64,000 nucleotides of DNA from Pseudomonas sp. A34-9 (GCF_029543085.1 NZ_CP119967.1:2072501-2136500); one strand, 5' to 3'. Positions 35,226 through 44,580 are shown, numbered from the stretch's first letter. Translations and numbers: made by a program. The notes: generated from the letters alone by a model not told the origin.

Positions 35226-36025
35226 GACTTTCCATTAGCCACGAGACCACCTATCACTACGAAGATCAGGTGCGGGCGAGCATCCAGTACCTGCGACTGA
35301 CCCCCCACGACAGCGAGCGTCAGCACGTGTTGAGCTGGCAACTCGATTTGCCGCGCCCGGTGCGCGCGCAGCTCGATCCGTTCGGTAATATTCTGCATGT
35401 GCTGACCATGGACGAACCGCACGAGGCGATCATCATCGGTGCGCGAGGTCAGGTTGATATTGATGAGCTGCGCGAGGCTGAGCATGAGAGCCAGTCGGCG
35501 CTGCCGTTTCTGCGCTTTACCCGGTTGACCGAGGCGGACGAGGCCTTGCGCGCGTTTGCCGAGAAATCCTGCAAGCAACGGCGCGATCGCACAGCGCTGA
35601 TTGATTTGATGCACGGTTTGAATCAGCACATGACCTACACGCCGGGCTCCACCGAAGTTGACACAAGCGCCGCTGAAGCCTTCGCCGGGCGTGCCGGAGT
35701 TTGCCAGGATCACGCTCACGCATTTCTGGCCTGCGCGCGTAGTCTCGGGATTCCGTCGCGTTATGTATCCGGGTATTTGTACAGCGAAGATTGCGAGCAT
35801 CTGGCCAGCCATGCCTGGGCGGAAGCATGGCTGGATGACGCCTGGTACAGCTTTGACGTGACCAATGAGCTGGCGCGGCCGGAGCGGCATTTGAAGCTGG
35901 CGGTGGGCCTCGATTATCTCGATGCCTGCCCGGTACGCGGCATGCGCCGGGGCGGTGGATGCGAGCAGATGCATGCGAAGGTATTTGTCTCGCCGACGCC
36001 GGTCATCTCCGTCCAGCAACAGTAA
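35222..36025 (+). CDS. Transglutaminase-like cysteine protease family protein
   Basis: 267 aa. The N-terminal beta domain (MRLSISHETTYHYEDQVRASIQYLRLTP) is typical of bacterial transglutaminase-like proteins. The catalytic triad of the papain-like core is visible: Cys in EAFAGRAGVCQDHAHAFLAC near residue 163, His in SHAWAEAWLDDAWYSFDVTN near 200, and Asp in the same block. Enzymes of this group hydrolyse or form isopeptide bonds. Translational coupling with the alpha-E and ATP-grasp genes suggests it removes or transfers what the ligase adds. Confidence 0.94.
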   Translation: MRLSISHETTYHYEDQVRASIQYLRLTPHDSERQHVLSWQLDLPRPVRAQLDPFGNILHVLTMDEPHEAIIIGARGQVDIDELREAEHESQSALPFLRFTRLTEADEALRAFAEKSCKQRRDRTALIDLMHGLNQHMTYTPGSTEVDTSAAEAFAGRAGVCQDHAHAFLACARSLGIPSRYVSGYLYSEDCEHLASHAWAEAWLDDAWYSFDVTNELARPERHLKLAVGLDYLDACPVRGMRRGGGCEQMHAKVFVSPTPVISVQQQ

Positions 36026-36036
36026 ACGCGATCCCC

Positions 36037-36129
36037 GGTAGGAGCGGCGGCACGCTGCGATCTTTTGATCTTGTTGCTAAAAACACAATCAAAAGATCGC
36101 AGCCTCGTTTCACTCGACAGCTCTTACAG
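36037..36129. repeat. REP pair (REPIN), one arm diverged
   Basis: GGTAGGAGCGGCGGCACGCTGC... pairs with an inverted arm containing an insertion (AGCCTCGTTTCACTCGACAG), so this copy is degenerate. Confidence 0.8.
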
Positions 36130-36164
36130 GGTTTGGATTGAAAAGATAATGTGTCGCGCGAAAC

Positions 36165-36986
36165 TCAGGGCTTAACCTTGCGACCGGCCATGTGTTTCAA
36201 ATATCCCACCAACATCTGCAAATCCCCATCCGGCAAAACCTCTGCCGAAAACCCCGGCATCTTCGCCTGCGGCCACTGCCGCAGGCTCTGCGGATCACGA
36301 ATGTAACGCTTCAAGAAATCCGCGCCGAAATACTCGGTCGGGTTATACGGAATATTCAGATCCGGCCCGAACTGCGCATCCCCCGCGCCGTTCAACCGGT
36401 GACACGCCAGGCAGTTTTTCTGAAACAGCGCAAACCCCAGATTCACCGGGTCATTCGCCTTCAAGGCAGGGTCAGGCAGGAGGGCAGGGAAGCGTTCGGC
36501 CACCGGTGCCATGCGCTTGATGCTCGCGACTTCGAATGGCCATTGCTCCGGGCTGATATTGCCGGCCTGCGGATCGGTCCAGACCAGATAGAACGGCCCG
36601 GCACTGTGTTTGCCCTCAGACAGCGCTGGCCAAGGCTGAGCCGGATCCTCAATGGCCAGCCAGGCCCGTGCGCCTTTTGTATTGAGCAGCGGCGCAGCGG
36701 CCAGCTCGGCGGCGAACCCGTCCAGTGCCACCGCTTGCAGGTGATCTTGCGGTTTGATCCCGGTCAGCAGCACAGCCACGGGCACGGCGCGATAGGTCAT
36801 GTCCTTCTTGTAGGACACATCGTTTTTGATGGTGAGGGTTTGTACCTGAGGATGCTTGAGTAATTCCTCGGTCTGCCAGGTGCGACTGGTTGCGCCCAGT
36901 TGCAGATCCAACTGTGCGGCAGACAAGGGCATGCTCAGCAGCATGGCCCCGAATACGATGAGCGCTTTCAAATGATCGCCGTCCAT
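36165..36986 (-). CDS. Periplasmic c-type cytochrome with N-terminal SUOX-like domain
   Basis: 273 aa. A signal peptide (KALIVFGAMLLSMPLSAA) exports it. Residues about 25-150 (YRAVPVAVLLTGIKP, ALDGFAAELAAAPLL) resemble the molybdopterin-binding oxidoreductase (SUOX) fold, but I see no molybdenum-ligand Cys. The C-terminal cytochrome domain carries the heme motif CLACH near residue 193 and the axial Met in WPQAKMPGFS near 242. The start at 36986 has a weak ribosome site; a TTG 12 bases inside is an alternative. Electron partner unknown. Confidence 0.85.
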   Translation of the reverse strand: MDGDHLKALIVFGAMLLSMPLSAAQLDLQLGATSRTWQTEELLKHPQVQTLTIKNDVSYKKDMTYRAVPVAVLLTGIKPQDHLQAVALDGFAAELAAAPLLNTKGARAWLAIEDPAQPWPALSEGKHSAGPFYLVWTDPQAGNISPEQWPFEVASIKRMAPVAERFPALLPDPALKANDPVNLGFALFQKNCLACHRLNGAGDAQFGPDLNIPYNPTEYFGADFLKRYIRDPQSLRQWPQAKMPGFSAEVLPDGDLQMLVGYLKHMAGRKVKP

Positions 36987-37081
36987 GTCGTGGGAGTGCG
37001 CAAAGGTTGGCACAGCCACGCTGGCCCGGGTAGCGGGCCAGTCACATTTTCAGTGGCGATAGCCAGCACCTGCCGCTCGAT

Positions 37082-37177
37082 TCAGCCGATGACCTTGGTC
37101 AAATTCGGCAAAATCAACAACAGCGTCGTGGCGAAAAGAATGAGTCCTGCTTGACGAACTTTCGGTTGTTTGAACAT
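37082..37177 (-). CDS. 31-aa single-helix membrane microprotein
   Basis: ATG at 37177 follows an AAAGGCGG ribosome site. The peptide starts MFKQPKVRQAG, then one hydrophobic helix (LILFATTLLLILPNL), and ends TKVIG. Basic residues before the helix predict a cytoplasmic N-terminus. It sits 95 bases upstream of the cytochrome c gene on the same strand, so it may share its transcript and serve as a small partner. Too short for homology by eye. Confidence 0.6.
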   Translation of the reverse strand: MFKQPKVRQAGLILFATTLLLILPNLTKVIG

Positions 37178-37571
37178 GGCTTGACCGCCTTTATTGTTAT
37201 TTCCTGATGCCTGCCTGCATATCCATGACGGCAAGCGGTGCACTTCCTGTTGAAGAACGTCGGCCTCGGCAAAACCCGACGACCCTGACGTACATGTACT
37301 ACCTTAGGGCCCGCGTCACGCTTGGCTTAGATCCATTTCATATGGAATTGCTGCGAATTGCGATTAAAAAGGCATGAGGCTTTTTGCCAGCTTCTTTGCC
37401 GCCCGCTGGCTAGACAACTCGCTGACCTGAACCGGTTCACCTGGCCTCTGGTGACCGTCCGTCTGAGCGTGTGGGTCAAGCGCATTGAGCGCTGCGGTCA
37501 TTGAATACATGAGCGCTCGGACCAACAGTGGAGGCACAAGAAATCACTCCCCGCACAGGTTCGAGGACGCC
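37178..37571. other. Divergent intergenic region, microprotein / thiolase
   Basis: 394 bases. The part next to 37178 (TTTATTGTTATTTCC) is probably the minus-strand promoter. An AT-rich area near 37330-37380 (CATTTCATATGGAATTG) may drive the thiolase-FadB unit. No further gene seen. Confidence 0.45.
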
Positions 37572-38777
37572 ATGACCCAAGCTTTGATATTCGACGCGTT
37601 ACGCACGCCACGCGGCAAAGGCAAGCCTGACGGTGCCCTGCACAGCGTCAAACCGGTGAATCTGGTGGCCGGTCTGCTGACCGCGCTGCAAGCGCGCACC
37701 TCGCTGGACACCAGTCAGGTCGATGACGTGGTACTCGGCTGCGTGACGCCGATTGGCGATCAAGGCTCGGACATCGCCAAAACCGCCGTACAAGTGGCCG
37801 ATTGGGACGTCAGCGTCGCGGGTGTGCAGATCAACCGTTTCTGCGCGTCGGGCCTCGAAGCGGTCAATCTCGGCGCGATGAAAGTGCGCTCCGGGTTTGA
37901 AGATCTGGTGGTGGTCGGCGGCGTCGAGTCGATGTCCCGAGTGCCGATGGGCAGCGATGGCGGTGCCTGGGCGCTAGACCCGCAGACCAACCTGCACAGC
38001 CATTTCACCCCGCAAGGCGTCGGTGCCGACCTGATCGCCACGCTTGAAGGCTTCAGCCGCCAGGACGTCGATGCCTACGCGCTGCACTCGCAGCAGAAAG
38101 CCGCACGGGCGCGAGCTGACGGCTCGTTCAACAAGTCGCTGGTGCCGGTGCAGGATCAGAACGGGATCATCCTGCTTGATCACGATGAATTCATTCGTGC
38201 CGAATCGACCCTTGAAGGTTTGGGCAAGCTCAAACCGAGTTTCGAAATGATCGGGCAGATGGGCTTCGACGCAACGGCGCTGCGGGTATACAGCCATGTC
38301 GAGCGGATCAATCACGTGCACACACCGGGTAACAGTTCCGGGATCGTCGACGGTGCGGCGCTGATGCTGATCGGCTCCGAAGCCAAGGGTCGCGCGCTGG
38401 GCCTGCAACCGCGGGCGCGCATTGTCGCCACAGCGGTCACCAGTACCGACCCGACCATCATGCTCACCGGCCCGGCACCGGCGACGCGCAAGGCACTGGC
38501 CAAGGCCGGGTTGCGCGTTGAAGACATCGACCTGTTCGAGGTCAACGAGGCGTTTGCTTCGGTGGTGCTGAAGTTCATCAAGGACATGGCCGTCGACCCG
38601 GACAAGGTCAACGTCAACGGCGGCTCCATCGCCATGGGGCACCCGCTGGGCGCCACCGGTTGCGCGATCCTCGGCACCCTGCTCGATGAACTGGAAGTGC
38701 GGCGCCTGCGTTATGGCCTGGCGACACTATGTGTCGGCGGCGGCATGGGCATTGCCACCATCATCGAACGCCTCTGA
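37572..38777 (+). CDS. Acetyl-CoA C-acyltransferase (thiolase)
   Basis: 401 aa from the ATG at 37572 ([15 protein letters not shown]), with GAGGA 5 bases upstream. It cleaves 3-ketoacyl-CoA with CoA in fatty-acid oxidation. Catalytic residues are Cys in [13 protein letters not shown] near residue 90, His in [15 protein letters not shown] near 355, and Cys in [18 protein letters not shown] near the end. EVNEAFASV is also conserved. The multifunctional FadB-like gene begins 25 bases downstream, forming a beta-oxidation pair distinct from the classical fadBA order. Confidence 0.96.
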   Translation: MTQALIFDALRTPRGKGKPDGALHSVKPVNLVAGLLTALQARTSLDTSQVDDVVLGCVTPIGDQGSDIAKTAVQVADWDVSVAGVQINRFCASGLEAVNLGAMKVRSGFEDLVVVGGVESMSRVPMGSDGGAWALDPQTNLHSHFTPQGVGADLIATLEGFSRQDVDAYALHSQQKAARARADGSFNKSLVPVQDQNGIILLDHDEFIRAESTLEGLGKLKPSFEMIGQMGFDATALRVYSHVERINHVHTPGNSSGIVDGAALMLIGSEAKGRALGLQPRARIVATAVTSTDPTIMLTGPAPATRKALAKAGLRVEDIDLFEVNEAFASVVLKFIKDMAVDPDKVNVNGGSIAMGHPLGATGCAILGTLLDELEVRRLRYGLATLCVGGGMGIATIIERL

Positions 38778-38801
38778 GCCCCGAAATCAAGGAACCTTGT
38801 T

Positions 38802-40946
38802 ATGAGCGAAGCCATTCGTTACGAAAAAGGCCAGGACGCTATCGTCGTCCTCACGATCGACATGCCGGGCCAGAGCGCCAACACCATGAACGCCGTGTAC
38901 CGTGAGGCCATGGCCGCGTGCGTCGCCCGGCTGGTGGCGGAAAAAGACAACATTGCCGGGGTGATCATTACGTCGGCAAAGAAAACCTTCTTTGCCGGCG
39001 GCGACCTTAATGAGCTGATCAAGGTCGGCAAGCCTGAAGCCAAAGCCTTCTATGACATGGTGCTGACCCTCAAGGGGCAACTGCGCAGTCTGGAAACCCT
39101 CGGCAAACCGGTGGTCGCGGCGATCAACGGCGCGGCGTTGGGCGGCGGTTGGGAAATCTGCCTCGCCTGCCATTACCGCGTGGCGCTGGACGATGCCTCG
39201 GTGCAACTCGGTCTGCCGGAAGTGACCCTCGGCCTGCTGCCGGGCGGCGGCGGAGTGGTGCGCATGGTGCGCATGCTGGGCATCGAGAAGGCGCTGCCGT
39301 ATCTGCTCGAAGGCAAGAAAGTCCGTCCGCAACAGGCGTTGCAGGCCGGTTTGATTGATGAGCTGGCAGCGGATCGTGAGGAGTTGCTGGCCAAGGCGCG
39401 TGCGTGGATCGTGGCCAACCCGACGGCGGTGCAGCGTTGGGATGTGAAGGGCTATCAGATTCCTGGCGGTACGCCGTCGAATCCGAAAGTCGCGCAGATG
39501 CTGGCGATTGCGCCGTCGATTCTGCGCAGCAAGACCCAAGGGACGCTGCCGGCGCCGGAGAAGATCCTCTGCGCAGCGGTGGAGGGCGCTCAAGTCGATT
39601 TCGATACCGCGCACTTGATCGAAACCCGATACTTCACCGAACTGACCACCGGGCAGATTTCGAAAAACCTGATCGGCACGTTCTGGTTTCAACTCAATGA
39701 GATCAATGCGGGTGGCTCGCGGCCGCAGGGCTTTGCGTCTTATGTTACGCGCAAGGTCGGCGTGCTCGGCGCGGGGATGATGGGCGCGGGGATTGCGTTT
39801 GTCAGTGCTTCGGCGAGTATTGAAGTGGTGCTTAAAGATATCAATCTCGCTGCAGCCGAGAAGGGGAAGGCGCATTCGTCGGCGTTGCTGGACAAGAAAG
39901 TCACCCGTGGCCAGATGGATGCTGCGCAGCGCGAGGCTGTGCTGGCGCGGATCCACACCAGTGAAAACGATGCAGATCTGGCGGGTTGCGATCTGATCAT
40001 CGAAGCGGTGTTCGAAGACCGCGATCTCAAGGCCAGGGTCTCTGCTGCAGCCCAGCGGGTTGTTGGCGCCGAAGCCGTCATCGCGTCCAATACTTCGACG
40101 TTGCCGATCACCGGGCTGGCGGCTGCCGTGCCTGATCAAAGCAAATTCATCGGCCTGCATTTCTTCAGCCCGGTGGAAAAAATGCCGCTGGTGGAAATCA
40201 TCAAAGGCGCACAAACCAGCGATGAAACCCTCGCCCGCGGTTTCGATTTCGTCCTGCAAATCAAGAAAACCCCGATCGTGGTCAACGACAGTCGCGGCTT
40301 CTTCACCTCACGCGTGTTCGGCACCTTCACCAACGAAGGCATCGCCATGCTCGGCGAAGGCGTGAGTGCGCCGATGATCGAGACCGAAGCGCGCAAGGCC
40401 GGGATGCCGGTCGGGCCACTGGCGATCTCCGACGAAGTTTCCCTCAGCCTGATGAGCCATATCCGCCAGCAAACCGCCAAGGACCTACAGGCAGAAGGGA
40501 AAACGCTGATTGAGCACCCCGCCTTCGCCGTGATTGACTTGCTGCTCAACGAATACAAGCGCCCGGGCAAAGCGGCGGGTGGCGGTTTTTACGATTACCC
40601 GGCCGGCGGACAGAAACATTTGTGGCCCGAACTGAAGACGCGATTCGAGAAGGTCGACGGGCAAATTTCGTCCAAAGACGTACGTGATCGGCTGCTGTTT
40701 GTACAAGCCATTGAAACCGTGCGCTGTGTGGAGGAGGGCGTGCTGACCTCGACAGCGGACGCCAATGTCGGCTCGATCTTCGGTATCGGTTTTGCGCCGT
40801 GGACGGGTGGGGCGTTGCAGTTCATCAACCAATACGGGGTGAAAGATTTCGTCGCTCGCGCACAGTATCTGGCTGAGCAATATGGCGAGCGTTTTGCGCC
40901 GCCCGCGATGCTCCTGGATAAAGCGGCAAAAGGTGAAATGTTCTAA
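38802..40946 (+). CDS. Multifunctional enoyl-CoA hydratase / 3-hydroxyacyl-CoA dehydrogenase
   Basis: 714 aa, the FadB/FadJ-like alpha-subunit layout. The N-terminal crotonase domain (about 1-190) has FFAGGDLNELIKVG and GAALGGGWEICLACHYRVAL with the catalytic region LGLPEVTLGLLPGGGG. The NAD domain from about residue 315 has KVGVLGAGMMGAGIAFVSA, SNTSTLPITGLA and HFFSPVEKMPLVEII with the catalytic His. Two C-terminal dehydrogenase domains end near YGERFAPP. It hydrates enoyl-CoA and oxidises 3-hydroxyacyl-CoA, feeding the upstream thiolase. Confidence 0.96.
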   Translation: MSEAIRYEKGQDAIVVLTIDMPGQSANTMNAVYREAMAACVARLVAEKDNIAGVIITSAKKTFFAGGDLNELIKVGKPEAKAFYDMVLTLKGQLRSLETLGKPVVAAINGAALGGGWEICLACHYRVALDDASVQLGLPEVTLGLLPGGGGVVRMVRMLGIEKALPYLLEGKKVRPQQALQAGLIDELAADREELLAKARAWIVANPTAVQRWDVKGYQIPGGTPSNPKVAQMLAIAPSILRSKTQGTLPAPEKILCAAVEGAQVDFDTAHLIETRYFTELTTGQISKNLIGTFWFQLNEINAGGSRPQGFASYVTRKVGVLGAGMMGAGIAFVSASASIEVVLKDINLAAAEKGKAHSSALLDKKVTRGQMDAAQREAVLARIHTSENDADLAGCDLIIEAVFEDRDLKARVSAAAQRVVGAEAVIASNTSTLPITGLAAAVPDQSKFIGLHFFSPVEKMPLVEIIKGAQTSDETLARGFDFVLQIKKTPIVVNDSRGFFTSRVFGTFTNEGIAMLGEGVSAPMIETEARKAGMPVGPLAISDEVSLSLMSHIRQQTAKDLQAEGKTLIEHPAFAVIDLLLNEYKRPGKAAGGGFYDYPAGGQKHLWPELKTRFEKVDGQISSKDVRDRLLFVQAIETVRCVEEGVLTSTADANVGSIFGIGFAPWTGGALQFINQYGVKDFVARAQYLAEQYGERFAPPAMLLDKAAKGEMF

Positions 40947-41038
40947 GGGCAACGAGCATCCCGGGGCTTGCCTTGCCAGGGTGTTTCAAGGCAGGCTCTG
41001 GGGTGTTCATTATTCCCATCACGTGTCAGGTATTTTTT

Positions 41039-41761
41039 ATGTCGCTACGCATCTGCATTCTGGAAACCGACATCCTGCGTCCGGAACTGGTCGATCAATA
41101 TCAGGGTTACGGGCAGATGTTTCAGCGCCTGTTCTTGCAGCAACCGATTGCCGCCGAGTTCACCGTCTACAACGTGATGCAGGGCCAATACCCGAGCGAC
41201 GACCAGACGTTCGACGCGTACCTGGTCACCGGCAGCAAGGCCGATTCGTTCGGCACTGATCCGTGGATTCAGACCCTCAAGGAATACCTGCTGACTCGTT
41301 ACGAGCGCGGCGACAAACTGCTCGGCGTGTGCTTCGGCCATCAACTGCTGGCGCTGCTGCTCGGCGGCAAGAGCGAGCGCGCAACGCAAGGTTGGGGTGT
41401 GGGCACCCATAAATACAAATTGGCGGCGAAGGCGCCTTGGATGAGCCCGGTGCGTGAGGAACTGACGCTGCTGATCAGCCACCAGGATCAGGTCACCGCG
41501 CTACCGGAAAACGCCACGGTGATTGCTTCCAGCGATTTTTGCCCGTTTGCGGCTTACCACATCAACGATCAGGTGTTGTGCTTCCAGGGCCACCCGGAAT
41601 TCATCCACGATTACTCGCGTGCGCTGCTGGATCTGCGTCAGGAAGCGTTGGGCTCGCAGATTTACAGCAAAGGCGTGGCGAGCCTGGAGCAGGAGCACCA
41701 TGGCACCACGGTTGCCGAATGGATGATGCGCTTTGTGGCGCACAAGCCAGAGGCCGCTTAA
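41039..41761 (+). CDS. Class I glutamine amidotransferase-like protein
   Basis: 240 aa from the ATG at 41039 (MSLRICILETDILRPE). The GATase triad is visible: the nucleophile Cys in LLGVCFGHQLLALLLGG near residue 97, and His in LCFQGHPEFIHDYS near 183 with the following Glu. Members release ammonia from glutamine or act on gamma-glutamyl amides (GMP-synthase-like GATases). No synthase partner is fused. It lies 92 bases after the FadB-like gene; substrate unknown. Confidence 0.9.
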   Translation: MSLRICILETDILRPELVDQYQGYGQMFQRLFLQQPIAAEFTVYNVMQGQYPSDDQTFDAYLVTGSKADSFGTDPWIQTLKEYLLTRYERGDKLLGVCFGHQLLALLLGGKSERATQGWGVGTHKYKLAAKAPWMSPVREELTLLISHQDQVTALPENATVIASSDFCPFAAYHINDQVLCFQGHPEFIHDYSRALLDLRQEALGSQIYSKGVASLEQEHHGTTVAEWMMRFVAHKPEAA

Positions 41762-41770
41762 CAGCGGAGC

Positions 41771-41840
41771 AAAAGATCGCAACCTTCGGCAGCTCCTACA
41801 CTGAAACCCTGTAGGAGCTGCCGGAGGCTGCGATCTTTTG
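41771..41840. repeat. REP pair (REPIN)
   Basis: AAAAGATCGCAACCTTCGGC... and inverted partner around a 13-base loop, between the convergent GATase and CorA genes; may end both transcripts. Confidence 0.92.
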
Positions 41841-41845
41841 TTTTT

Positions 41846-42817
41846 CTACAGCCACCCGGACTTCTTGAAACTCGCCCACAAACTCACACACCCCACGGTA
41901 ATAAACCCCAGCACACCGAAATAGCCGTAGTGCCAACTCAACTCCGGCATGTTCTGGAAGTTCATCCCGTAAATCCCCGCCACCGCCGTCGGAAACGCCA
42001 GAATCGCCGCCCAGGCAGCGAACTTGCGTTGCACCACGCTTTGCCGTGATGCCTCGAGCAACACACCAATCTCGATAGTCTGGCTGGCGATATCGGCCAG
42101 AGTGGTCAGGTCTTCCATTTGCCGCGTGACGTGGATCTGCACATCGCGGAAGTAAGGGCGCATGTTCTTGTCGATAAACGGGAAGCTCAGCTTCTGCAGT
42201 TCCTCGCCAATTTCCACCATCGGCGCAGCGTATCGGCGCAGGCGCACGACATCGCGGCGCAAGCCATGCAGCTTCTGAATGTCGCGTTCATTCAACGCGC
42301 TACACAGTACGTTGCGTTCAAGTTCATCGATTTCGGCATGAATGGCTTCGCCCACCGGTTGGTAGTTCTCGATGACGAAATCGAGCAGCGCATACAGTAC
42401 GAAATCTTCCCCGTGTTCCAGCAAGAGCGGGCGTGCCTCACAACGTTGGCGGACATGGGCGTAGGACGCCGAGTGACCGTTACGTGCTGTGATGATGTAG
42501 CCCTTGCCCGCGAAGATGTGTGTTTCGATGAATTGCAGAACGCCGTTTTCACGGATGGGTGAGTAGGTGACGATAAACAAAGCGTCGCCAAAGGTTTCCA
42601 GCTTCGGTCGGCTGTGTTTTTCCAGGGCGTCTTCAATGGCCAGTTCGTGCAGGTTGAACTGGCGTTGCAGATTGGACAGCTCCTGAGCATCCGGCTCTTC
42701 AAGGCCGATCCAGACAAAGTGACCGGTTTTCGCGGCCCAGGCGGCGCCTTCGTCGAGGGTAATATTGGTGACTTTCTTGCCTGCGCTGTACACCGCAGCA
42801 GCAACAACTCGACCCAT
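41846..42817 (-). CDS. corA: CorA-family magnesium/cobalt (divalent cation) transporter
   Basis: 323 aa. A large cytoplasmic N-terminal domain precedes two C-terminal membrane helices. The signature YGMNFQNMPELSW at the end of the first helix (about residue 282) is the GMN selectivity motif of CorA channels. The second helix is GYFGVLGFITVGCVSLWASF, ending in the basic KKSGWL tail. Such proteins form pentameric Mg2+ channels. A LysR-type or riboswitch control is not seen. It is transcribed towards the GATase gene, with a REPIN between. Confidence 0.94.
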   Translation of the reverse strand: MGRVVAAAVYSAGKKVTNITLDEGAAWAAKTGHFVWIGLEEPDAQELSNLQRQFNLHELAIEDALEKHSRPKLETFGDALFIVTYSPIRENGVLQFIETHIFAGKGYIITARNGHSASYAHVRQRCEARPLLLEHGEDFVLYALLDFVIENYQPVGEAIHAEIDELERNVLCSALNERDIQKLHGLRRDVVRLRRYAAPMVEIGEELQKLSFPFIDKNMRPYFRDVQIHVTRQMEDLTTLADIASQTIEIGVLLEASRQSVVQRKFAAWAAILAFPTAVAGIYGMNFQNMPELSWHYGYFGVLGFITVGCVSLWASFKKSGWL

Positions 42818-42920
42818 GGTGGTGATTCACTTCTTCTTGGCAGGTGGCAGGGAATACAAGGCTTCAGCTTAGCCGTGTCGCTGCTTGAGAGTCAGTGAAA
42901 TCTGTACAGTTCACCGGGCA

Positions 42921-42951
42921 AAAGAAAACCCGCACAGGGCGGGTTGTCTTT
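42921..42951 (-). terminator. Rho-independent terminator of the acyltransferase gene
   Basis: AACCCGC-N4-GCGGGTT stem with flanking A and T runs, directly after the minus-strand stop. Confidence 0.8.
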
Positions 42952-43674
42952 TCAGGCGGCTTGCAGTTGCCGATCCATCGACTCAATGCACTCGCGCATC
43001 TGTTCGCGACACTGATTGATCAGCATGGGCATGTCATCCATGGTCAATCCGACTGTAGGAATCGCCGGCAGCGAGCGTATGAGGATTTTCCCGCTGCGCC
43101 AGCGATTCAGGCGCATGTGCTTGATGTAACTGCTGACGCAAACCGGAACGATCGGCACGCCGGCGGCAATCGCCATCTGGAACGCACCTTTCTTGAAGGG
43201 CAGCAATTCTTCGCCCAGGTTGCGCGTGCCTTCCGGGAACACCCAGATCGAGGTGTCTTCGTTTTGCAGGGTGTTGGTGGTGGTGAGCATCGATTGGCGC
43301 GCCTTGTGCGCATTGCCACGGTCGATCAGCACATTGCCCGCCAGCCAGAACAATTGCCCGAACAGCGGTACCCATTTAAGACTTTTCTTGCCGATGCAGA
43401 CGGTACGGCGCGGTACTACGTTGCCGAACACGAACAAGTCATAGTTGGACTGATGGTTGGCGATGATCACGCAGCTATCGGGTTTGTTCATCAAACCACT
43501 GACGTCTGACTTCACCCGTAAACGTAAAATACACATGGCTGGTAGCGCGTAGAGGCGGGCGCACAGACGGCTGTTGTCCGGATTGAACGGGCGGCAGATT
43601 CCGAGAATCACGCCGAGCACGCCGGCCAGAATAAAGTGCAGGCCCATCAATAACATACGAAACACGAACAGCAT
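42952..43674 (-). CDS. 1-acyl-sn-glycerol-3-phosphate acyltransferase family protein
   Basis: 240 aa from the ATG at 43674 (MLFVFRMLLMGLHF), with GGTGGGG upstream; a longer frame to 43734 lacks a ribosome site. A membrane helix (LLMGLHFILAGVLGVILGI) opens the protein. The PlsC motifs follow: the catalytic HX4D in IIANHQSNYDLFVF near residue 75, the substrate-binding FPEGTRNLGEELLPFKKGAF near 148, and VPIVPVCVSS near 175. It acylates lysophosphatidate to phosphatidate in the inner membrane. Several paralogs usually exist, so I give no symbol. Confidence 0.92.
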   Translation of the reverse strand: MLFVFRMLLMGLHFILAGVLGVILGICRPFNPDNSRLCARLYALPAMCILRLRVKSDVSGLMNKPDSCVIIANHQSNYDLFVFGNVVPRRTVCIGKKSLKWVPLFGQLFWLAGNVLIDRGNAHKARQSMLTTTNTLQNEDTSIWVFPEGTRNLGEELLPFKKGAFQMAIAAGVPIVPVCVSSYIKHMRLNRWRSGKILIRSLPAIPTVGLTMDDMPMLINQCREQMRECIESMDRQLQAA

Positions 43675-43840
43675 TTTCAGGCCCCACCGGGACAAAAGGT
43701 GGCGCAGTGTACGGATGTGCACTGTTTTCGGCAATTGCCACTATAGAGTCCGGAGATAGCCGATGTTTAAGCGCATGTTTCCGAATTGATTGTCAGACCT
43801 GTCCTAGAGCTGTTACAGCTTTTTAAACCGGACGTGCAAG

Positions 43841-43869
43841 AAAAAGCCCGACACGACGGTCGGGCTTTT
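43841..43869 (-). terminator. Rho-independent terminator of the crotonase gene
   Basis: AAAAGCCCGAC / GTCGGGCTTTT stem, 22 bases past the minus-strand stop. Confidence 0.9.
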
Positions 43870-43890
43870 CTTTAAGGCCTGGGCCAGGGC

Positions 43891-44580
43891 TTAACCCAGA
43901 TGCTCCTGATCCTGGATGATGGCGTTATCAAGGGTTTCCAGCAGTGCCTTACGCACCTTCAACTTGGTGTTCTTGTGCGCGAGCATATTGATTTTCTTCA
44001 ACTGGCGGGCAGCGGCGAGGGCGGCACCTTGCAGCTCTTCGGCGGCAACCACCTTGTCGAGGAAACCGGCGTCCACCGCGCTTTTCGGATCGAACATCTC
44101 GCCATTGATCACCGAGCGGTGGAACGCCGAACGACGCAGACGATCACGCGCCAGCTCGATACCGGCGTGGTGCATGGTCATACCGATCTGCACTTCGTTC
44201 AGACCGATGCTGAACGGGCCGTCGACACCGATACGGTAATCCGCAGACAACAGAATGAAAGCACCCTTCGCCACGGCATGACCCGGGCAAGCGACGATCA
44301 CCGGAAACGGGTGAGAGAGCAGGCGACGCGCCAACGTCGAACCGGCAGTGACCAGCGCCACGGCTTCTTTAGGGCCGGCAGTCATCACTTTCAGGTCATA
44401 GCCGCCGGACAGAATTCCTGGCTGACCGGTAATAATCACGATGGCACGATCAGCCACCGCCTGATCCAGCGCCGCGTTGAATGCCGCAATCACGTCCGGA
44501 GAAATGGCATTGACCTTGCCATTGCTCAAAGTCAGGGTCGCGATACCGTCTTCGAGGTGGTAGGAAATCAACTCACTCAT
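43891..44580 (-). CDS. Crotonase/enoyl-CoA hydratase-like protein
   Basis: 229 aa crotonase fold. The oxyanion-hole segments are visible: ILSGGYDLKVMTAGP near residue 56 and ACPGHAVAKGAFILLSADYRIGV near 97. The glutamates usual for hydratase activity near GLNEVQIGMTMHHAG are partly present (one Glu). It could be a hydratase, an isomerase or a thioesterase of this superfamily. It has its own terminator and no pathway neighbours. Confidence 0.92.
   Translation of the reverse strand: MSELISYHLEDGIATLTLSNGKVNAISPDVIAAFNAALDQAVADRAIVIITGQPGILSGGYDLKVMTAGPKEAVALVTAGSTLARRLLSHPFPVIVACPGHAVAKGAFILLSADYRIGVDGPFSIGLNEVQIGMTMHHAGIELARDRLRRSAFHRSVINGEMFDPKSAVDAGFLDKVVAAEELQGAALAAARQLKKINMLAHKNTKLKVRKALLETLDNAIIQDQEHLG

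Noticed and set aside
38787..40259. 490-codon open frame on the minus strand
   Set aside because: It lies antisense to the FadB-like gene, which has all catalytic motifs; the antisense translation is Arg/His-rich as expected for a shadow frame.
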